Part shown: positions 8,644 to 18,025 of the stretch, one piece after another
How the letters are laid out: each line of letters starts with the position of its first letter
Position numbering within the stretch: position 1 is the first letter of the stretch
Assembly (NCBI RefSeq): GCF_030691135.1
Contig: NZ_JAUYFA010000079.1
Coordinates: 1-59,609 of the forward strand
Length of the DNA stretch: 59,609 bases
Origin: Phreatobacter sp.
GTDB lineage: Bacteria > Pseudomonadota > Alphaproteobacteria > Rhizobiales > Phreatobacteraceae
Direction: 5' to 3'
Notes under the pieces: model-generated
What the model saw: the letters and a program-made list of their open reading frames with translations, nothing else
What the model was told of the DNA's origin: nothing
Database searches by the model: none
Made by a program: the position numbers and the translations under genes

Positions 8644-9773
8644 ATCTGGCTCTTCGCGACATCCGGCACAATGCCGGCCGCTTCCTCCTGACCTGCCTGG
8701 GGCTCAGCCTGCTCCTCGGCGTGGTCCTGTCGATGATCGGCATCTATCGTGGTCTCGTGGCCGACGCGCTCGGCATTGCCCGGGCGCCGGCGGCGGCGCT
8801 CTGGGTCGTCGAAGCGAAGAGCCGCGGCCCCTTCGCCGAGGCCTCCCGCATTCCCGGCGATACCCGCGAGGCCGTCGCGCGCATTGCCGGTGTCGAGGCC
8901 GCAGGCTCGGTCACCTACCAGTCGGTGGAGGCGCGACACCGGGCAAATCCGTTGCGGCTTTACGTGATCGGTTTCGAGCCCGGTCGCCCGGGCGGCCCGC
9001 GGGTGCTGGCGGAGGGACGCCAGATCACCCGGCCGCGCTTCGAGATGATCGCCGACAAGCGCAGCGGCCTCACCCTCGGCGATGTCGTGAGCATGGGGCG
9101 AAGCCAGTTCCGCATCGTCGGACTGACCACCGGCCAGGTGGCGTCCGGCGGCGATCCGGTGGTCTATGTGACGCTGCGGGACGCCCAGAGGCTGCAGTTC
9201 GACCTGGCGCCTGCCGCACAGAGGCGCGAGCAGGCGCGTGGCGCCACACCGGGATCCTCCGACATCGTCAATGCCGTCGTCGCCACGCTGATCCCCAATG
9301 CCTCCGGCACGATCGTCGCCGAGACCATGCGTCGGTGGAAACATCTGAACGCGCTCGATCAGGTGGAACAGGAGGCCATCCTCACCCGATCGGTGGTGGA
9401 GATGGCGCGGCGGCAGATCGGGCTCTTCACCTCGATCCTGCTGGTCGTTTCAGCCGTCATCATTGCGCTGATCATCTACACGCTGACGATCGACAAGCTG
9501 CGCGAGATCGCGACCCTCAAGCTCATCGGCGCACCCGACCGGGTCATCGTCGGCCTCATCGTCCAGCAGGCCATCGCCATGGGCGTCATCGGCTTCGCCT
9601 TTGGCGTCTTGCTTATCCTTGCCATCAAGGACCATTTTCCGCGCCGCGTGGTGATCGAACCGACCGATGTCGGCATTCTCGCCCTGATCGTCCTCACCGT
9701 TTGCCTCGTCGCGAGCAGCCTCGGTGTCCGCCTCGCCTTGAAAGTCGATGCGGCCAAGGCTCTGGGAGGGTGA
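8640..9773 (+). CDS. ABC exporter permease, FtsX/DevC type
   Basis: A 377-residue protein with the FtsX/MacB layout: one N-terminal membrane helix (about residues 13-35), a large periplasmic domain, and three C-terminal helices from about residue 260, including the conserved LREIATLKLIGAPDR loop that couples to the ATPase. It starts in an ATGA overlap with the adaptor and ends one base before the start of the ATPase gene. The three products should form one exporter working by a mechanotransmission-like cycle, moving lipids, peptides or small molecules from the periplasmic face outward. Substrate not predictable. Confidence 0.88.
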   Translation: MNLALRDIRHNAGRFLLTCLGLSLLLGVVLSMIGIYRGLVADALGIARAPAAALWVVEAKSRGPFAEASRIPGDTREAVARIAGVEAAGSVTYQSVEARHRANPLRLYVIGFEPGRPGGPRVLAEGRQITRPRFEMIADKRSGLTLGDVVSMGRSQFRIVGLTTGQVASGGDPVVYVTLRDAQRLQFDLAPAAQRREQARGATPGSSDIVNAVVATLIPNASGTIVAETMRRWKHLNALDQVEQEAILTRSVVEMARRQIGLFTSILLVVSAVIIALIIYTLTIDKLREIATLKLIGAPDRVIVGLIVQQAIAMGVIGFAFGVLLILAIKDHFPRRVVIEPTDVGILALIVLTVCLVASSLGVRLALKVDAAKALGG

Positions 9774-9774
9774 C

Positions 9775-10494
9775 ATGAACCAGCCTCTGGTGTCGGTTCG
9801 TGCCGTATCCAAACATTTCGGCGAGGGTCCGGCTCGCGTCGATGCCCTGCGCGACGTGTCGCTCGACGTCATGGCGGGGGAGGTGGTCGGCCTCAAGGGG
9901 CCGAGCGGGTCGGGCAAAACCACGCTTCTCAACGTCATCGGCTGTATCCAGGAGCCGTCATCGGGCCAGGTCGTGCTCGGCGGCGAGACGATCTACGACG
10001 GCGGTTGGAAGACGCGTGACCTCAGGCGGATGCGTCTTGAGCGCATCGGCTTCATCTTTCAGTCCCACAACCTGTTGCCGTTCCTGTCCGTGGTCGAGAA
10101 CGTGGCGCTGGTTCTCCTCCTGGCCGACCGGAGCCGGGCGGCAGCCACGGCGCGTGCCGATGAACTGCTCGACTATCTGGAGGTCGCCCAACGGCGCAAC
10201 GCCATGCCATCCGTTCTGTCGGGTGGCGAGGCCCAAAGGGTGGCCATCGCGCGAGCACTCGCAAACCACCCGCGGATCATCCTCGCGGACGAACCGACGG
10301 CAGCCCTGGATTCCGACCGGGCGCGGATCGTCATGGACCTCCTCCGCCGGGTCGCCGTGGAGAACGAGGCGGCGATCGTCACGGTGACCCATGACGAGAA
10401 GATCTTCTCCCGGTTCGATCGGCTCATCTCGCTGCGGGACGGACGGCTCGACGACAGTCCGCACCAGGTCGCGCTCGCCGAACAGTCGCGCTGA
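9775..10494 (+). CDS. ABC exporter ATP-binding protein, LolD/MacB-like
   Basis: A 239-residue ATPase with Walker A GPSGSGKTT, signature LSGGEAQR and Walker B IILADEPTAALD, all intact. ATG 9775 is preceded by GGGAGG at the correct distance and follows the permease stop by one base; the longer frame from 9748 would overlap the permease and is not preferred. It powers the FtsX-type permease encoded just upstream. The three-gene exporter is followed, after a 135-base gap, by a two-component system that may control it or the downstream RND genes. Confidence 0.9.
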   Translation: MNQPLVSVRAVSKHFGEGPARVDALRDVSLDVMAGEVVGLKGPSGSGKTTLLNVIGCIQEPSSGQVVLGGETIYDGGWKTRDLRRMRLERIGFIFQSHNLLPFLSVVENVALVLLLADRSRAAATARADELLDYLEVAQRRNAMPSVLSGGEAQRVAIARALANHPRIILADEPTAALDSDRARIVMDLLRRVAVENEAAIVTVTHDEKIFSRFDRLISLRDGRLDDSPHQVALAEQSR

Positions 10495-10533
10495 CCAGTG
10501 GCTGACGGGCTGCCGACCCTTCGGTGATCTTCT

Positions 10534-10540
10534 GTTACAG
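10534..10540 (+). promoter_or_regulatory. GTTACAG site, possible response-regulator box
   Basis: GTTACAG lies about 90 bases before the response regulator start. The same heptamer occurs inverted at 12701-12707, just before the adaptor gene of the RND system. Two matching sites at the two gaps of one block suggest binding by the encoded OmpR-type regulator. The sites are short, so this is weak. Confidence 0.25.
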
Positions 10541-10629
10541 TGTTGAGACGCCCGCGATATGTTGCGCCGGTATTTTGCCGTGAGCGATCACAGGATTTGC
10601 CTTTCGTGGATGCGCCCGCCGGCTCGGTC

Positions 10630-11334
10630 ATGGACTGCCCGTCTATCCTCGTCGTCGATGACGACGGCGAGATCCTCGTGCTCGTCGCCAAGTTTCTGCG
10701 GGGCCATGGCTTTCGCGTTCACACCGCGCGCAACGGCGTCGAAATGACCGAGGCCCTCGGCCGGACGCCGGTCGACCTCGTCGTCCTCGACCTGATGCTT
10801 CCGGGCACCAACGGTCTCGACCTGTGCCGCGATCTGCGCCGTACCTCCTCCGTCCCGGTGGTGATGCTGACCGCCAAGGGCGACGATATCGACCGCATCA
10901 TCGGGCTGGAGGTGGGCGCCGACGACTACCTGCCGAAGCCTTTCAATCCCAGGGAACTGCTCGCGCGCGTCAATGCCGTGCTGCGCCGCTCGCGCGGGCA
11001 GGCGGCACCTGCGGGCCGTGCGGGACGTGGCTTCATCTTCGACGGATGGCGCGTCGACACCCTGAAGCGGGAGCTGAGCAATCCCTCCGGCGTCGTCGTC
11101 GACCTCTCGACCGGCGAGTACGATCTCCTCGTCGCCTTCCTCGAAGCGCCGCAGCGTGTCCTGTCCCGCGATTTCCTGCTGGACGCCGCGCGCAACCGCA
11201 TCGCCGAGGCCTTCGATCGCACCATCGACGTCCAGGTCAGTCGCCTCCGCCGCAAGATCGGCGGTCCGCTCGACCTCATCAAGACTGTCCGCGGTGCCGG
11301 CTACATGTTCACGTCCGATGTCGCCCGTTTCTGA
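10630..11334 (+). CDS. OmpR/PhoB-family response regulator
   Basis: A 234-residue two-domain regulator. The receiver domain has the acidic pair in VVDDDGE, the phosphoacceptor Asp in VVLDLMLPG, the Thr in VVMLTAKGDD and the Lys in PKPFNPREL. The C-terminal winged helix has a clear recognition helix and wing (TIDVQVSRLRRKIGG, IKTVRGAGYMF). ATG 10630 begins the domain directly; the longer frame to 10540 adds nothing conserved. Its 3' end overlaps the kinase gene by 17 bases, so the pair is coupled. It is placed between an ABC exporter and an RND efflux system, so it likely controls one or both in response to an envelope or metal signal (inference). Confidence 0.9.
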   Translation: MDCPSILVVDDDGEILVLVAKFLRGHGFRVHTARNGVEMTEALGRTPVDLVVLDLMLPGTNGLDLCRDLRRTSSVPVVMLTAKGDDIDRIIGLEVGADDYLPKPFNPRELLARVNAVLRRSRGQAAPAGRAGRGFIFDGWRVDTLKRELSNPSGVVVDLSTGEYDLLVAFLEAPQRVLSRDFLLDAARNRIAEAFDRTIDVQVSRLRRKIGGPLDLIKTVRGAGYMFTSDVARF

Positions 11335-12694
11335 TCCCCCGCCGCCATCCCTGCTTGGCCGCCTGCTGGCGCGCTTCGACAGCCTGACGGCCAGGACCGT
11401 GTTCGTCGTGCTCCTGGGCATTGGCATCGTGCATGTCGTCAGCCTCTGGACCTACCAAATCAGCCTCGACCGCGAGGTCGCCCTGTCCAGCGATGCGCGT
11501 CTGGCCGACCGCCTCCTCGCCATCAAGCGGGCGGTGATGCGCGTCCCGCCGGAGGAGCGCGAGGCGGTCGCGCACGACATGTCGGGGGGAACCGTCGACG
11601 CCCACTGGAGCCGGGCGGAACATGCCGTGGCCGGGGGCCCCGACGCCGCGCGGTGGGAGAGCCTCGGCCAGAGGCTGCGCGAGGTTCTGCCCGAGCTTGC
11701 CGAGGAAGGTCTCGTCATCGGCGCCAACCGCCGCGGCGCCGATGATCCGCACCTGGCTTTGATCTCGATACGCCTGCCGGACCAGAGCTGGGTGAACATC
11801 GGTCTCGTCGCACCACCGATCCGGTCCACGCATGCGCATGGAGCCCTGCTCTCCACTTCGCTCATGGCATTCGGCGCGCTCGTCGTGTCGATCTTGCTCG
11901 TCGGCTGGCTGACCCGGCCGATGTCCGCCTTCGCCGAGGCCGCCAAGGGCTTTTACCGCACGAAATCGGTGACGCCTCTGCCCGAGACGGGTCCCCGCGA
12001 GGTGCGTGACCTCGCCGCCGCCTTCAACGACATGCAGCGGCGGATCGCCTCGTTGATCGATGACCGGACCCAGGCCCTCGCTGCCGTTTCCCATGACCTC
12101 AAGACGCCGATCACCCGGTTGCGCTTCAGGGTCGAGGACATCGCCGATTCCGGTACGCGGGCGGCCATCGCCGCCGATCTCGACGACATGGAGAGGATGA
12201 TCGACCAGACGCTCGCCTATCTTCGCGGCGACCGCGCCGAAGAGGAGATGCGCAGCGTCGATGTCGTCGCGATCCTCCAGACCATCACCGACGACTTCGC
12301 GGATCGCGGTCGCCCCATCGGCCTCGGCGGCTTGCCTTCCGCCGTCATGGCCGGGAGGCACCTCGCACTGAAACGCGCCCTCGGAAATCTGGTCGAAAAT
12401 GCCGTCAAATATGCCGGGACCGTCGACGTCGCGGTGCACCGGGACGGCGACCGCTTCGTCGTGTCGATCCTCGACGATGGACCCGGCATTGCGCCGGCCG
12501 ATGTCGACAGGGCCATGTCGCCCTTCGTGCGTCTCGAGCCCTCGCGCAACCAGAGCACTGGCGGGTTCGGCCTCGGCCTTCCCATCGCCAAGGCGATCAT
12601 CGAGGGCCACGGTGGCACGTTGAGCCTTCTGCAGAGGTCGGAAGGCGGCCTCGCCGTCACCATCGTCCTGCCCGAGGGTGGCCCGGTCTCCTGA
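11318..12694 (+). CDS. Sensor histidine kinase
   Basis: A 458-residue kinase. The first membrane helix lies at about residues 25-45. A periplasmic sensor of about 110 residues and a second helix (LLSTSLMAFGALVVSILLVG) come next. A HAMP region, a dimerisation domain with the phosphorylated His in VSHDLKTPITRLR, and a catalytic domain with N-box (NLVENAVKYAG), G1 (DDGPGI) and G2 (GFGLGLPIAK) follow. All catalytic elements are intact. ATG 11318 overlaps the end of the regulator gene; the open frame further upstream lies inside that gene. The periplasmic domain has no obvious His or Cys cluster, so direct metal sensing is not shown. Confidence 0.9.
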   Translation: MSPVSDPPPPSLLGRLLARFDSLTARTVFVVLLGIGIVHVVSLWTYQISLDREVALSSDARLADRLLAIKRAVMRVPPEEREAVAHDMSGGTVDAHWSRAEHAVAGGPDAARWESLGQRLREVLPELAEEGLVIGANRRGADDPHLALISIRLPDQSWVNIGLVAPPIRSTHAHGALLSTSLMAFGALVVSILLVGWLTRPMSAFAEAAKGFYRTKSVTPLPETGPREVRDLAAAFNDMQRRIASLIDDRTQALAAVSHDLKTPITRLRFRVEDIADSGTRAAIAADLDDMERMIDQTLAYLRGDRAEEEMRSVDVVAILQTITDDFADRGRPIGLGGLPSAVMAGRHLALKRALGNLVENAVKYAGTVDVAVHRDGDRFVVSILDDGPGIAPADVDRAMSPFVRLEPSRNQSTGGFGLGLPIAKAIIEGHGGTLSLLQRSEGGLAVTIVLPEGGPVS

Positions 12695-12700
12695 TACAAT

Positions 12701-12707
12701 CTGTAAC
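12701..12707 (-). promoter_or_regulatory. Inverted GTTACAG site upstream of the RND adaptor
   Basis: CTGTAAC at 12701-12707 is the reverse complement of the GTTACAG at 10534-10540. It lies about 45 bases before ATG 12753, a reasonable place for activation by the upstream two-component system. Confidence 0.25.
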
Positions 12708-12752
12708 TGTCGCGTCATGCGAGGTGGTGGCTCCGCGCGTAGGGGGGTCGTC

Positions 12753-14453
12753 ATGAAAGCTTCCGTGACGCCCCGCACCATCCTCCTGGCCCTGATCCTG
12801 GCCGTCGCATCCCTTGTCGTCATGCTCCTTGCCGCGCCTTCGATCGCCCACGAGGGCCACGACCACGGCGCACCGCCGCCGCCCGTCTCCACCACCATCG
12901 CGCCGCGCGCCGATGCCTCGTCCGAGGATTTCGAGATCGTCCTGGTCGCCCGCGACGGCCGGCTGCAGATCTTTCTCGATACGTTCCGCGGCAACGAGCC
13001 CGTGCACGACGCCACCATCGAGATCGACGGGCCGCAGGGCACGGTCAAGGCCGAGCCGGACGGTGCGGGGGGTTATGGCGTTGCGGCGCCCTGGCTAGAG
13101 CAGCCCGGCGACTACGCGCTCGCGATCACCGTCCAGGCGCGGGGAATGGTCGACATCCTCACCGCGTCGCTCGTCATCCCCGCGCCGATCGCCGCGCCGC
13201 CGGTGGCGGCGGGGCGCTGGGGCGCCATCATCGACAGTGCGCTCGCGGCGGACCTGCGCACCCGCATCGCGGACGGAGGCATGACGATCTACGGCGCCCT
13301 GGCCGCCGCTTTCGCTGCCGGCTTCCTCGTGGCGCTTCTGCTGCGCCGCCGCCCCGCGACTGCCGCTGCCGCCCTGGCCCTTGCTCTGGCGGCCTCGGAC
13401 AGCGGCCTGGCCGCCCCTCTGCCTGTCGCCGCGCCGGGATCTGCGGCCGCCGTGGCGGCGCGCGACATCGCCCAGCGCTTCCCTGACGGCGCGCTCTTTG
13501 TACCGAAGTCGACGCAGAGGATTCTCGGCATCCGCACGCTCTTCACCGAAGTGCGCACCTATGCGCGCAGTGTCGAACTGCCCGGTCGCGTCATTCCCGA
13601 CCCGAACCGCGCCGGCTATGTCCAGGCCTCCGTCGCCGGTCGCCTCGTTCCGCCTCCCGGCGGCTTCCCGCGCCTTGGAGCACGCGTCGCCGCCGGCGAT
13701 CTCCTGGCGCTGGTCCAGCCGGCGATCAACTCCGCCGACTCCACGGCGCAGCAACTGCAGGCACGCGAACTCGAACAGCAGATGGCCCTCGGCGAGCGTC
13801 GCCTGGAACGGCTCAGGCAGATCCAGTCCGTGGTGGCGCGGGCGCAGATCGAGGATGCGGAACTGGAACTGGCGGGACTTCGCCTGCGCCGCGCCAATCT
13901 CGACCGGGCGCCGCGTGAACCGGAGCGCCTCGTCGCCCCCGTCAGCGGCGTCGTCGCCTCGGTTCAGGCGATCGCCGGGCAGATCGCCGATCCCGTCACG
14001 GCGATCTATCTCATCATCGATCCCGACTCCCTCTGGGTGGAGGCGCTGTCCTTCGAAGTGCGCGCGCTCGCCGCCGAGGCCTCCGGCCGACTGGCGGATG
14101 GTGGTGCGCTCAGTCTCGTCTACCGCGGCAGTGGCCTCGCCGACCGCAACCAGGCCGTCCCCATTCAGTTCAGCATCGAGGGGAAGGCGGGCGCCCTGCG
14201 CCCCGGCCAGTTGCTCACCGTTCTCGCGCGCTCCACCGCGGAACGTCGTGGCATCGCTCTTCCACGCACCGCCGTCGTGCGCGGCGCCAACGGCCAGTCC
14301 ATCGTCTATGCCCATGCGAACGCCGAACGCTTCGTGCCGATGGAGATCCGTGTCGAGCCACTCGACGGCAACCATGTTCTCGCGATCTCCGGGATCGAAC
14401 CGGGCCGGCGCATCGTTGTGCAGGGCGCCGAACTCCTGAACCAGGTCCGGTAG
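12753..14453 (+). CDS. Efflux RND periplasmic adaptor with N-terminal extension
   Basis: A 566-residue protein, longer than ordinary CusB/CzcB adaptors. A signal segment ends near a His-rich stretch (HEGHDHGAPPPP). A small beta domain of about 100 residues follows, then a hydrophobic helix (about 190-210), and from about residue 260 a standard adaptor with lipoyl halves, a helical hairpin and beta barrel. Adaptors of this type bridge an RND pump to an outer-membrane channel, and CusB-like ones can hand metal to the pump. ATG 12753 has a strong G-rich ribosome site (AGGGGGG). The pump gene starts 8 bases after its stop. The extension with its own helix is unusual and may be a metal-binding module fused to the adaptor. 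Confidence 0.85.
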   Translation: MKASVTPRTILLALILAVASLVVMLLAAPSIAHEGHDHGAPPPPVSTTIAPRADASSEDFEIVLVARDGRLQIFLDTFRGNEPVHDATIEIDGPQGTVKAEPDGAGGYGVAAPWLEQPGDYALAITVQARGMVDILTASLVIPAPIAAPPVAAGRWGAIIDSALAADLRTRIADGGMTIYGALAAAFAAGFLVALLLRRRPATAAAALALALAASDSGLAAPLPVAAPGSAAAVAARDIAQRFPDGALFVPKSTQRILGIRTLFTEVRTYARSVELPGRVIPDPNRAGYVQASVAGRLVPPPGGFPRLGARVAAGDLLALVQPAINSADSTAQQLQARELEQQMALGERRLERLRQIQSVVARAQIEDAELELAGLRLRRANLDRAPREPERLVAPVSGVVASVQAIAGQIADPVTAIYLIIDPDSLWVEALSFEVRALAAEASGRLADGGALSLVYRGSGLADRNQAVPIQFSIEGKAGALRPGQLLTVLARSTAERRGIALPRTAVVRGANGQSIVYAHANAERFVPMEIRVEPLDGNHVLAISGIEPGRRIVVQGAELLNQVR

Positions 14454-14461
14454 GGCGCACC

Positions 14462-17400
14462 ATGTTCAACGCCCTCGTCACCCAGTCCCTGAAGAACCGG
14501 CTCTTCGTCCTCGCCGTCGCGGCCATGCTGGTGATCTACGGCGCGATCACCGCGTCACGTCTCCCCGTTGACGTCTTCCCGGACCTCAACCGCCCGACGG
14601 TCACGATCATGACGGAGGCGGACGGTCTCGCGCCCCCCGAAGTCGAGCAGCTCGTCACCTATCCGATCGAGACGCAGATGAACGGCTTGCCGGGTGTGTC
14701 GCGCGTGCGCTCCACCTCCGGGATCGGCCTGTCCATCATCTATGTCGAATTCGACTGGGGCACGGATATCTTCCGCAACCGCCAGCAGATCGCCGAGAGG
14801 CTGTCACTGATCCAGCCGCAATTGCCTGCGGGCGTCGTGCCCCAGATGGGCCCGATCAACTCGATCATGGGCCAGATCATGCTGGTGGCGGTGACCGGGC
14901 CCGACACCGTCGCGCCGATGGACCTCCGGGAGCTCGCCGACTTCACCATCCGGCCACGGCTCCTCGCCATTCCCGGCATCGCTCAGGTGATCCCCATCGG
15001 CGGAGAGGTGCGGCAGTTCCGTGTGTCGCCGAATTCCGCCGCCATGCGCGCTTTCGGCGTCGGCCTCGAACAGGTCGAGCGCGCTCTCGCCCAGTTCGGG
15101 ACCAATACGGGCGGGGGCTTCGCCGATCAGTATGGCCGCGAGTTCCTCATCCGCAACATCGGGCGCAGCCGCAGCCTCGAGGACCTGCGCGGCGTCGTGG
15201 TGGCGAGCGTCTCCGGCCAGCCAGTGCTCCTCGGCCAGGTCGCCGAGGTCGGCTATGCCGCGAGGATGAAACGGGGCGAGGGCGGCTATCAGGGGCGGCC
15301 CGCCGTCATCGTGTCGATCGAGAAGCAGCCGGGCATCGACACCATCCGCCTCACCGCGACCATCGAGCAGGCGCTGCGCGAGATCACCGCGACCCTGCCG
15401 AGCGGCATCCGGGCCGACCAGGTCCTGTTCCGCCAGGCCACCTTCATCCAGACCTCCATCGACAACGTCATGAAGGTGCTCGTCGAGGCCATCGTCGTCG
15501 TCGCCATCGTCCTTTTCGTCTTCCTCCTCAACGTGCGGACGACCATCATCTCGCTCACTGCCATCCCCGTCTCCATCCTGATGACGGCCATCGTGTTCCA
15601 GGTGATGGGTCTGTCGATCAACACCATGACGCTCGGGGGCCTCGCCATCGCCATCGGCGAACTCGTGGATGACGCGGTCGTCGACGTCGAGAACATCCTG
15701 CGGCGGCTTCGCGAGAACCGCGAGGCCGGAGATCCCCGCTCCGCCTTCACCGTGGTCGTTGCGGCGAGCCAGGAGGTCCGCTCGGGCATCGTCTACGCGA
15801 CCATGGTCATCGTTCTGGTCTTCGTGCCGCTTTTCGCCCTGACCGGCATCGAGGGGCGGCTCTTCGCACCACTCGGTCTGGCCTACATCATCTCGATCCT
15901 CTCGAGCCTGATCGTCGCGGTCACGCTGACGCCGGTCATGGCCTACTATCTTCTGCCGGGCATGCGCCGGCTCGACGCACGCGAGAGCTGGCTGATCCGC
16001 CGGTTGAAGGCCGGCAACGAGGCGCTGCTCACGCTGGCCTTCGGCCGACCACGCCTGCTGATGGCGACCGTCCTCGTGGGGGTCGTCGGCGCCGGCGCAC
16101 TGGCGGCCCAGTTGCCGCGCGCGTTCCTGCCGCCCTTCAACGAGGGCACGCTGACCATCAACATGCTGTTCAACCCCGGCATATCGCTGGCCGAAAGCCA
16201 CCGTGTCGGTCTCATCGCCGAGCGCCTGATCCTGGAGGTTCCGGAGGTCGAACGGGTGGGGCGGCGCACCGGCCGCGCCGAACTCGACGAGCATGCCGAG
16301 GGCGTTCATGCGTCGGAGGTCGAGGTCGCCCTGAAACCTGGCCGGCCGAAGGACGTGATCATCGCGGACATACGCTCCCGGCTCGCCGTCTTGCCGGTGG
16401 CGACCAATATCGGGCAGCCGATCTCCCATCGGCTCGATCACATGCTCTCAGGCGTGCGCGCGCAGATCGCCCTGAAGATCTTTGGGGAGGACCTCGACAC
16501 CCTGCGCGCGCTGGCCGAGGCGATGAGGCAGAAACTGGCAGCGATCCCCGGCATCGTCGATCTCCAGGTCGAGCGGCAGGTGCGCGTGCCCCAGCTCGAG
16601 GTCATCGTCGACTACCGCCGTGCGGCGCTCTACGGAATCCAGCCGGCCGCCGTTACGGAACAGCTCGAGCGCCTCTCCAACGGCCGCGTCGTGTCGCGCA
16701 TCGTCGACGGCAACCGCCGCTTCGACGTGGTGCTTCGGCTCGACGACGTCCAGCGCACCACGCAAGGCATCGCCGACCTGCTGATCCAGACGCCCGCGGG
16801 CTGGGTCCCGGTCCGCCAGTTCGCCGATGTCGTGGAGACCGACGGTCCGAACCAGATCCTGCGTGAGAACGGCCGTCGCCGGGTGGTGGTCCTCGCCAAT
16901 GCCGACGGCGGTGCCGACATGGCCGCAGTGATCGCGAAGGTGCGCGAGGTCATCGCCGCGACGACCCTGCCCCCCGGCTTCTTCGCCAGTCTGGAAGGAA
17001 CGTTCCAGGCGCAGGAAGACTCGATGAGGACCATCGGCCTGCTCTCGCTGGTCTCCTTCGCGATGATCTTCGCCATTCTCTTCGCGCGCTACCGCTCGGT
17101 GGTTTTCGTTGCCATCATCATGACCAGCGTGCCGCTGGCCCTGATCGGTTCGGTGGTGGCCCTGTGGATCGCCGGCCAGCCGCTGTCTGTGGCCTCGATG
17201 ATCGGCTTCATCACCCTGACCGGCATCGCGACGCGGAACGGCATCCTGAAGATCAGCCACACGATCAACCTGGCGATCCATGAGGGCATGCCCTTCGGCC
17301 GCGACCTGATCGTCCGCGGCAGCCTCGAACGGCTCACGCCCGTGTTGATGACGGCGCTCTCCGCCGGTGTCGCGCTGATCCCGCTGATGATCGACCCGAC

Positions 17401-17599
17401 CGCGCCGGGCAAGGAGATCCTGCATCCCGTGGCCGTCACCATCTTCGGCGGTCTCGTCAGCGCCACCCTGCTCGACACGGTCCTGACGCCGACCCTGTTC
17501 CTGCGCTACGGCCGCGCGTCCTTGGAGCGTCTCGTCGCTGACGCGCGCACCGGTCGCGACGAGGCTGGCACTGCAACGAAGCCCGCTGAGGCCTACTAG
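14462..17599 (+). CDS. RND efflux pump of the heavy-metal (CusA/CzcA) class
   Basis: A 1045-residue pump with twelve membrane helices in the usual RND layout and two large periplasmic loops. The start (LKNRLFVLAVAAMLVIYG; LPVDVFPDLNRPTVTIMTEADGL region) is typical of the heavy-metal efflux class. The helix-4 motif reads GELVDDAVVDVENILRRL, with two adjacent Asp residues; it differs from the classic zinc (CzcA) and copper/silver (CusA) motifs, so the transported ion should not be assumed. It acts in the inner membrane with the adaptor encoded just upstream. No outer-membrane channel gene is in the cluster, so it must borrow one. Length and motifs are complete. Confidence 0.9.
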   Translation: MFNALVTQSLKNRLFVLAVAAMLVIYGAITASRLPVDVFPDLNRPTVTIMTEADGLAPPEVEQLVTYPIETQMNGLPGVSRVRSTSGIGLSIIYVEFDWGTDIFRNRQQIAERLSLIQPQLPAGVVPQMGPINSIMGQIMLVAVTGPDTVAPMDLRELADFTIRPRLLAIPGIAQVIPIGGEVRQFRVSPNSAAMRAFGVGLEQVERALAQFGTNTGGGFADQYGREFLIRNIGRSRSLEDLRGVVVASVSGQPVLLGQVAEVGYAARMKRGEGGYQGRPAVIVSIEKQPGIDTIRLTATIEQALREITATLPSGIRADQVLFRQATFIQTSIDNVMKVLVEAIVVVAIVLFVFLLNVRTTIISLTAIPVSILMTAIVFQVMGLSINTMTLGGLAIAIGELVDDAVVDVENILRRLRENREAGDPRSAFTVVVAASQEVRSGIVYATMVIVLVFVPLFALTGIEGRLFAPLGLAYIISILSSLIVAVTLTPVMAYYLLPGMRRLDARESWLIRRLKAGNEALLTLAFGRPRLLMATVLVGVVGAGALAAQLPRAFLPPFNEGTLTINMLFNPGISLAESHRVGLIAERLILEVPEVERVGRRTGRAELDEHAEGVHASEVEVALKPGRPKDVIIADIRSRLAVLPVATNIGQPISHRLDHMLSGVRAQIALKIFGEDLDTLRALAEAMRQKLAAIPGIVDLQVERQVRVPQLEVIVDYRRAALYGIQPAAVTEQLERLSNGRVVSRIVDGNRRFDVVLRLDDVQRTTQGIADLLIQTPAGWVPVRQFADVVETDGPNQILRENGRRRVVVLANADGGADMAAVIAKVREVIAATTLPPGFFASLEGTFQAQEDSMRTIGLLSLVSFAMIFAILFARYRSVVFVAIIMTSVPLALIGSVVALWIAGQPLSVASMIGFITLTGIATRNGILKISHTINLAIHEGMPFGRDLIVRGSLERLTPVLMTALSAGVALIPLMIDPTAPGKEILHPVAVTIFGGLVSATLLDTVLTPTLFLRYGRASLERLVADARTGRDEAGTATKPAEAY

Positions 17600-17619
17600 A
17601 CCCTCGAGGAGACAATCCG

Positions 17620-17991
17620 ATGCCCAACTGGACCGCCCTCTTCCTTGCCCTGTCCTTGACCGCCAGTGCCGCTGTTGCCCATGAGGCCCGCCAGGGCCCC
17701 AACGGCGGCAAGCTGGTGGATGCAGGAAGCCAGTACCATGCCGAACTGGTGGCGAAGGGCACGACCGAAGTGGTCGTTCACATGAGCGACGCCACCGACA
17801 AGCCCATCCCGGCGGAAGGGTTCCGTGCCAACGCCATTCTCGTCGTGAACGGGCAGACCATACGCTTTGCACTTCAGCCGGCCGGCGGATCACGCTTGGT
17901 CGGAACGGCGCCGGTTCCCGTACCCGCCGGCGTTCGCGGCGCGGTGCAGATCACCTCGCCGCAGGGCGCGACGGCTCAGGCGCGCTTCTAG
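17620..17991 (+). CDS. Small exported protein linked to the RND system
   Basis: A 123-residue protein with a clean signal peptide (MPNWTALFLALSLTASAAVA) and a mature part starting HEARQGPNGGKLVDAGSQYH, which carries spaced His residues and a GPNGG turn. Small periplasmic proteins of this kind often accompany heavy-metal RND pumps and may bind metal. The rest is a predicted beta-sandwich of about 80 residues without cysteines. It lies 20 bases after the pump gene with a GAGG ribosome site, so it is probably co-transcribed. Metal binding is inference. Confidence 0.7.
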   Translation: MPNWTALFLALSLTASAAVAHEARQGPNGGKLVDAGSQYHAELVAKGTTEVVVHMSDATDKPIPAEGFRANAILVVNGQTIRFALQPAGGSRLVGTAPVPVPAGVRGAVQITSPQGATAQARF

Positions 17992-18025
17992 GCCATCAGG
18001 CATCATCTCCCGAAAGGATAGCGAC

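Noticed and set aside
14804-16441. 545-codon minus-strand frame opposite the RND pump
   Set aside because: Low-complexity Asp/His/Arg composition typical of the antisense of a GC-rich gene; the pump on the other strand is certain.
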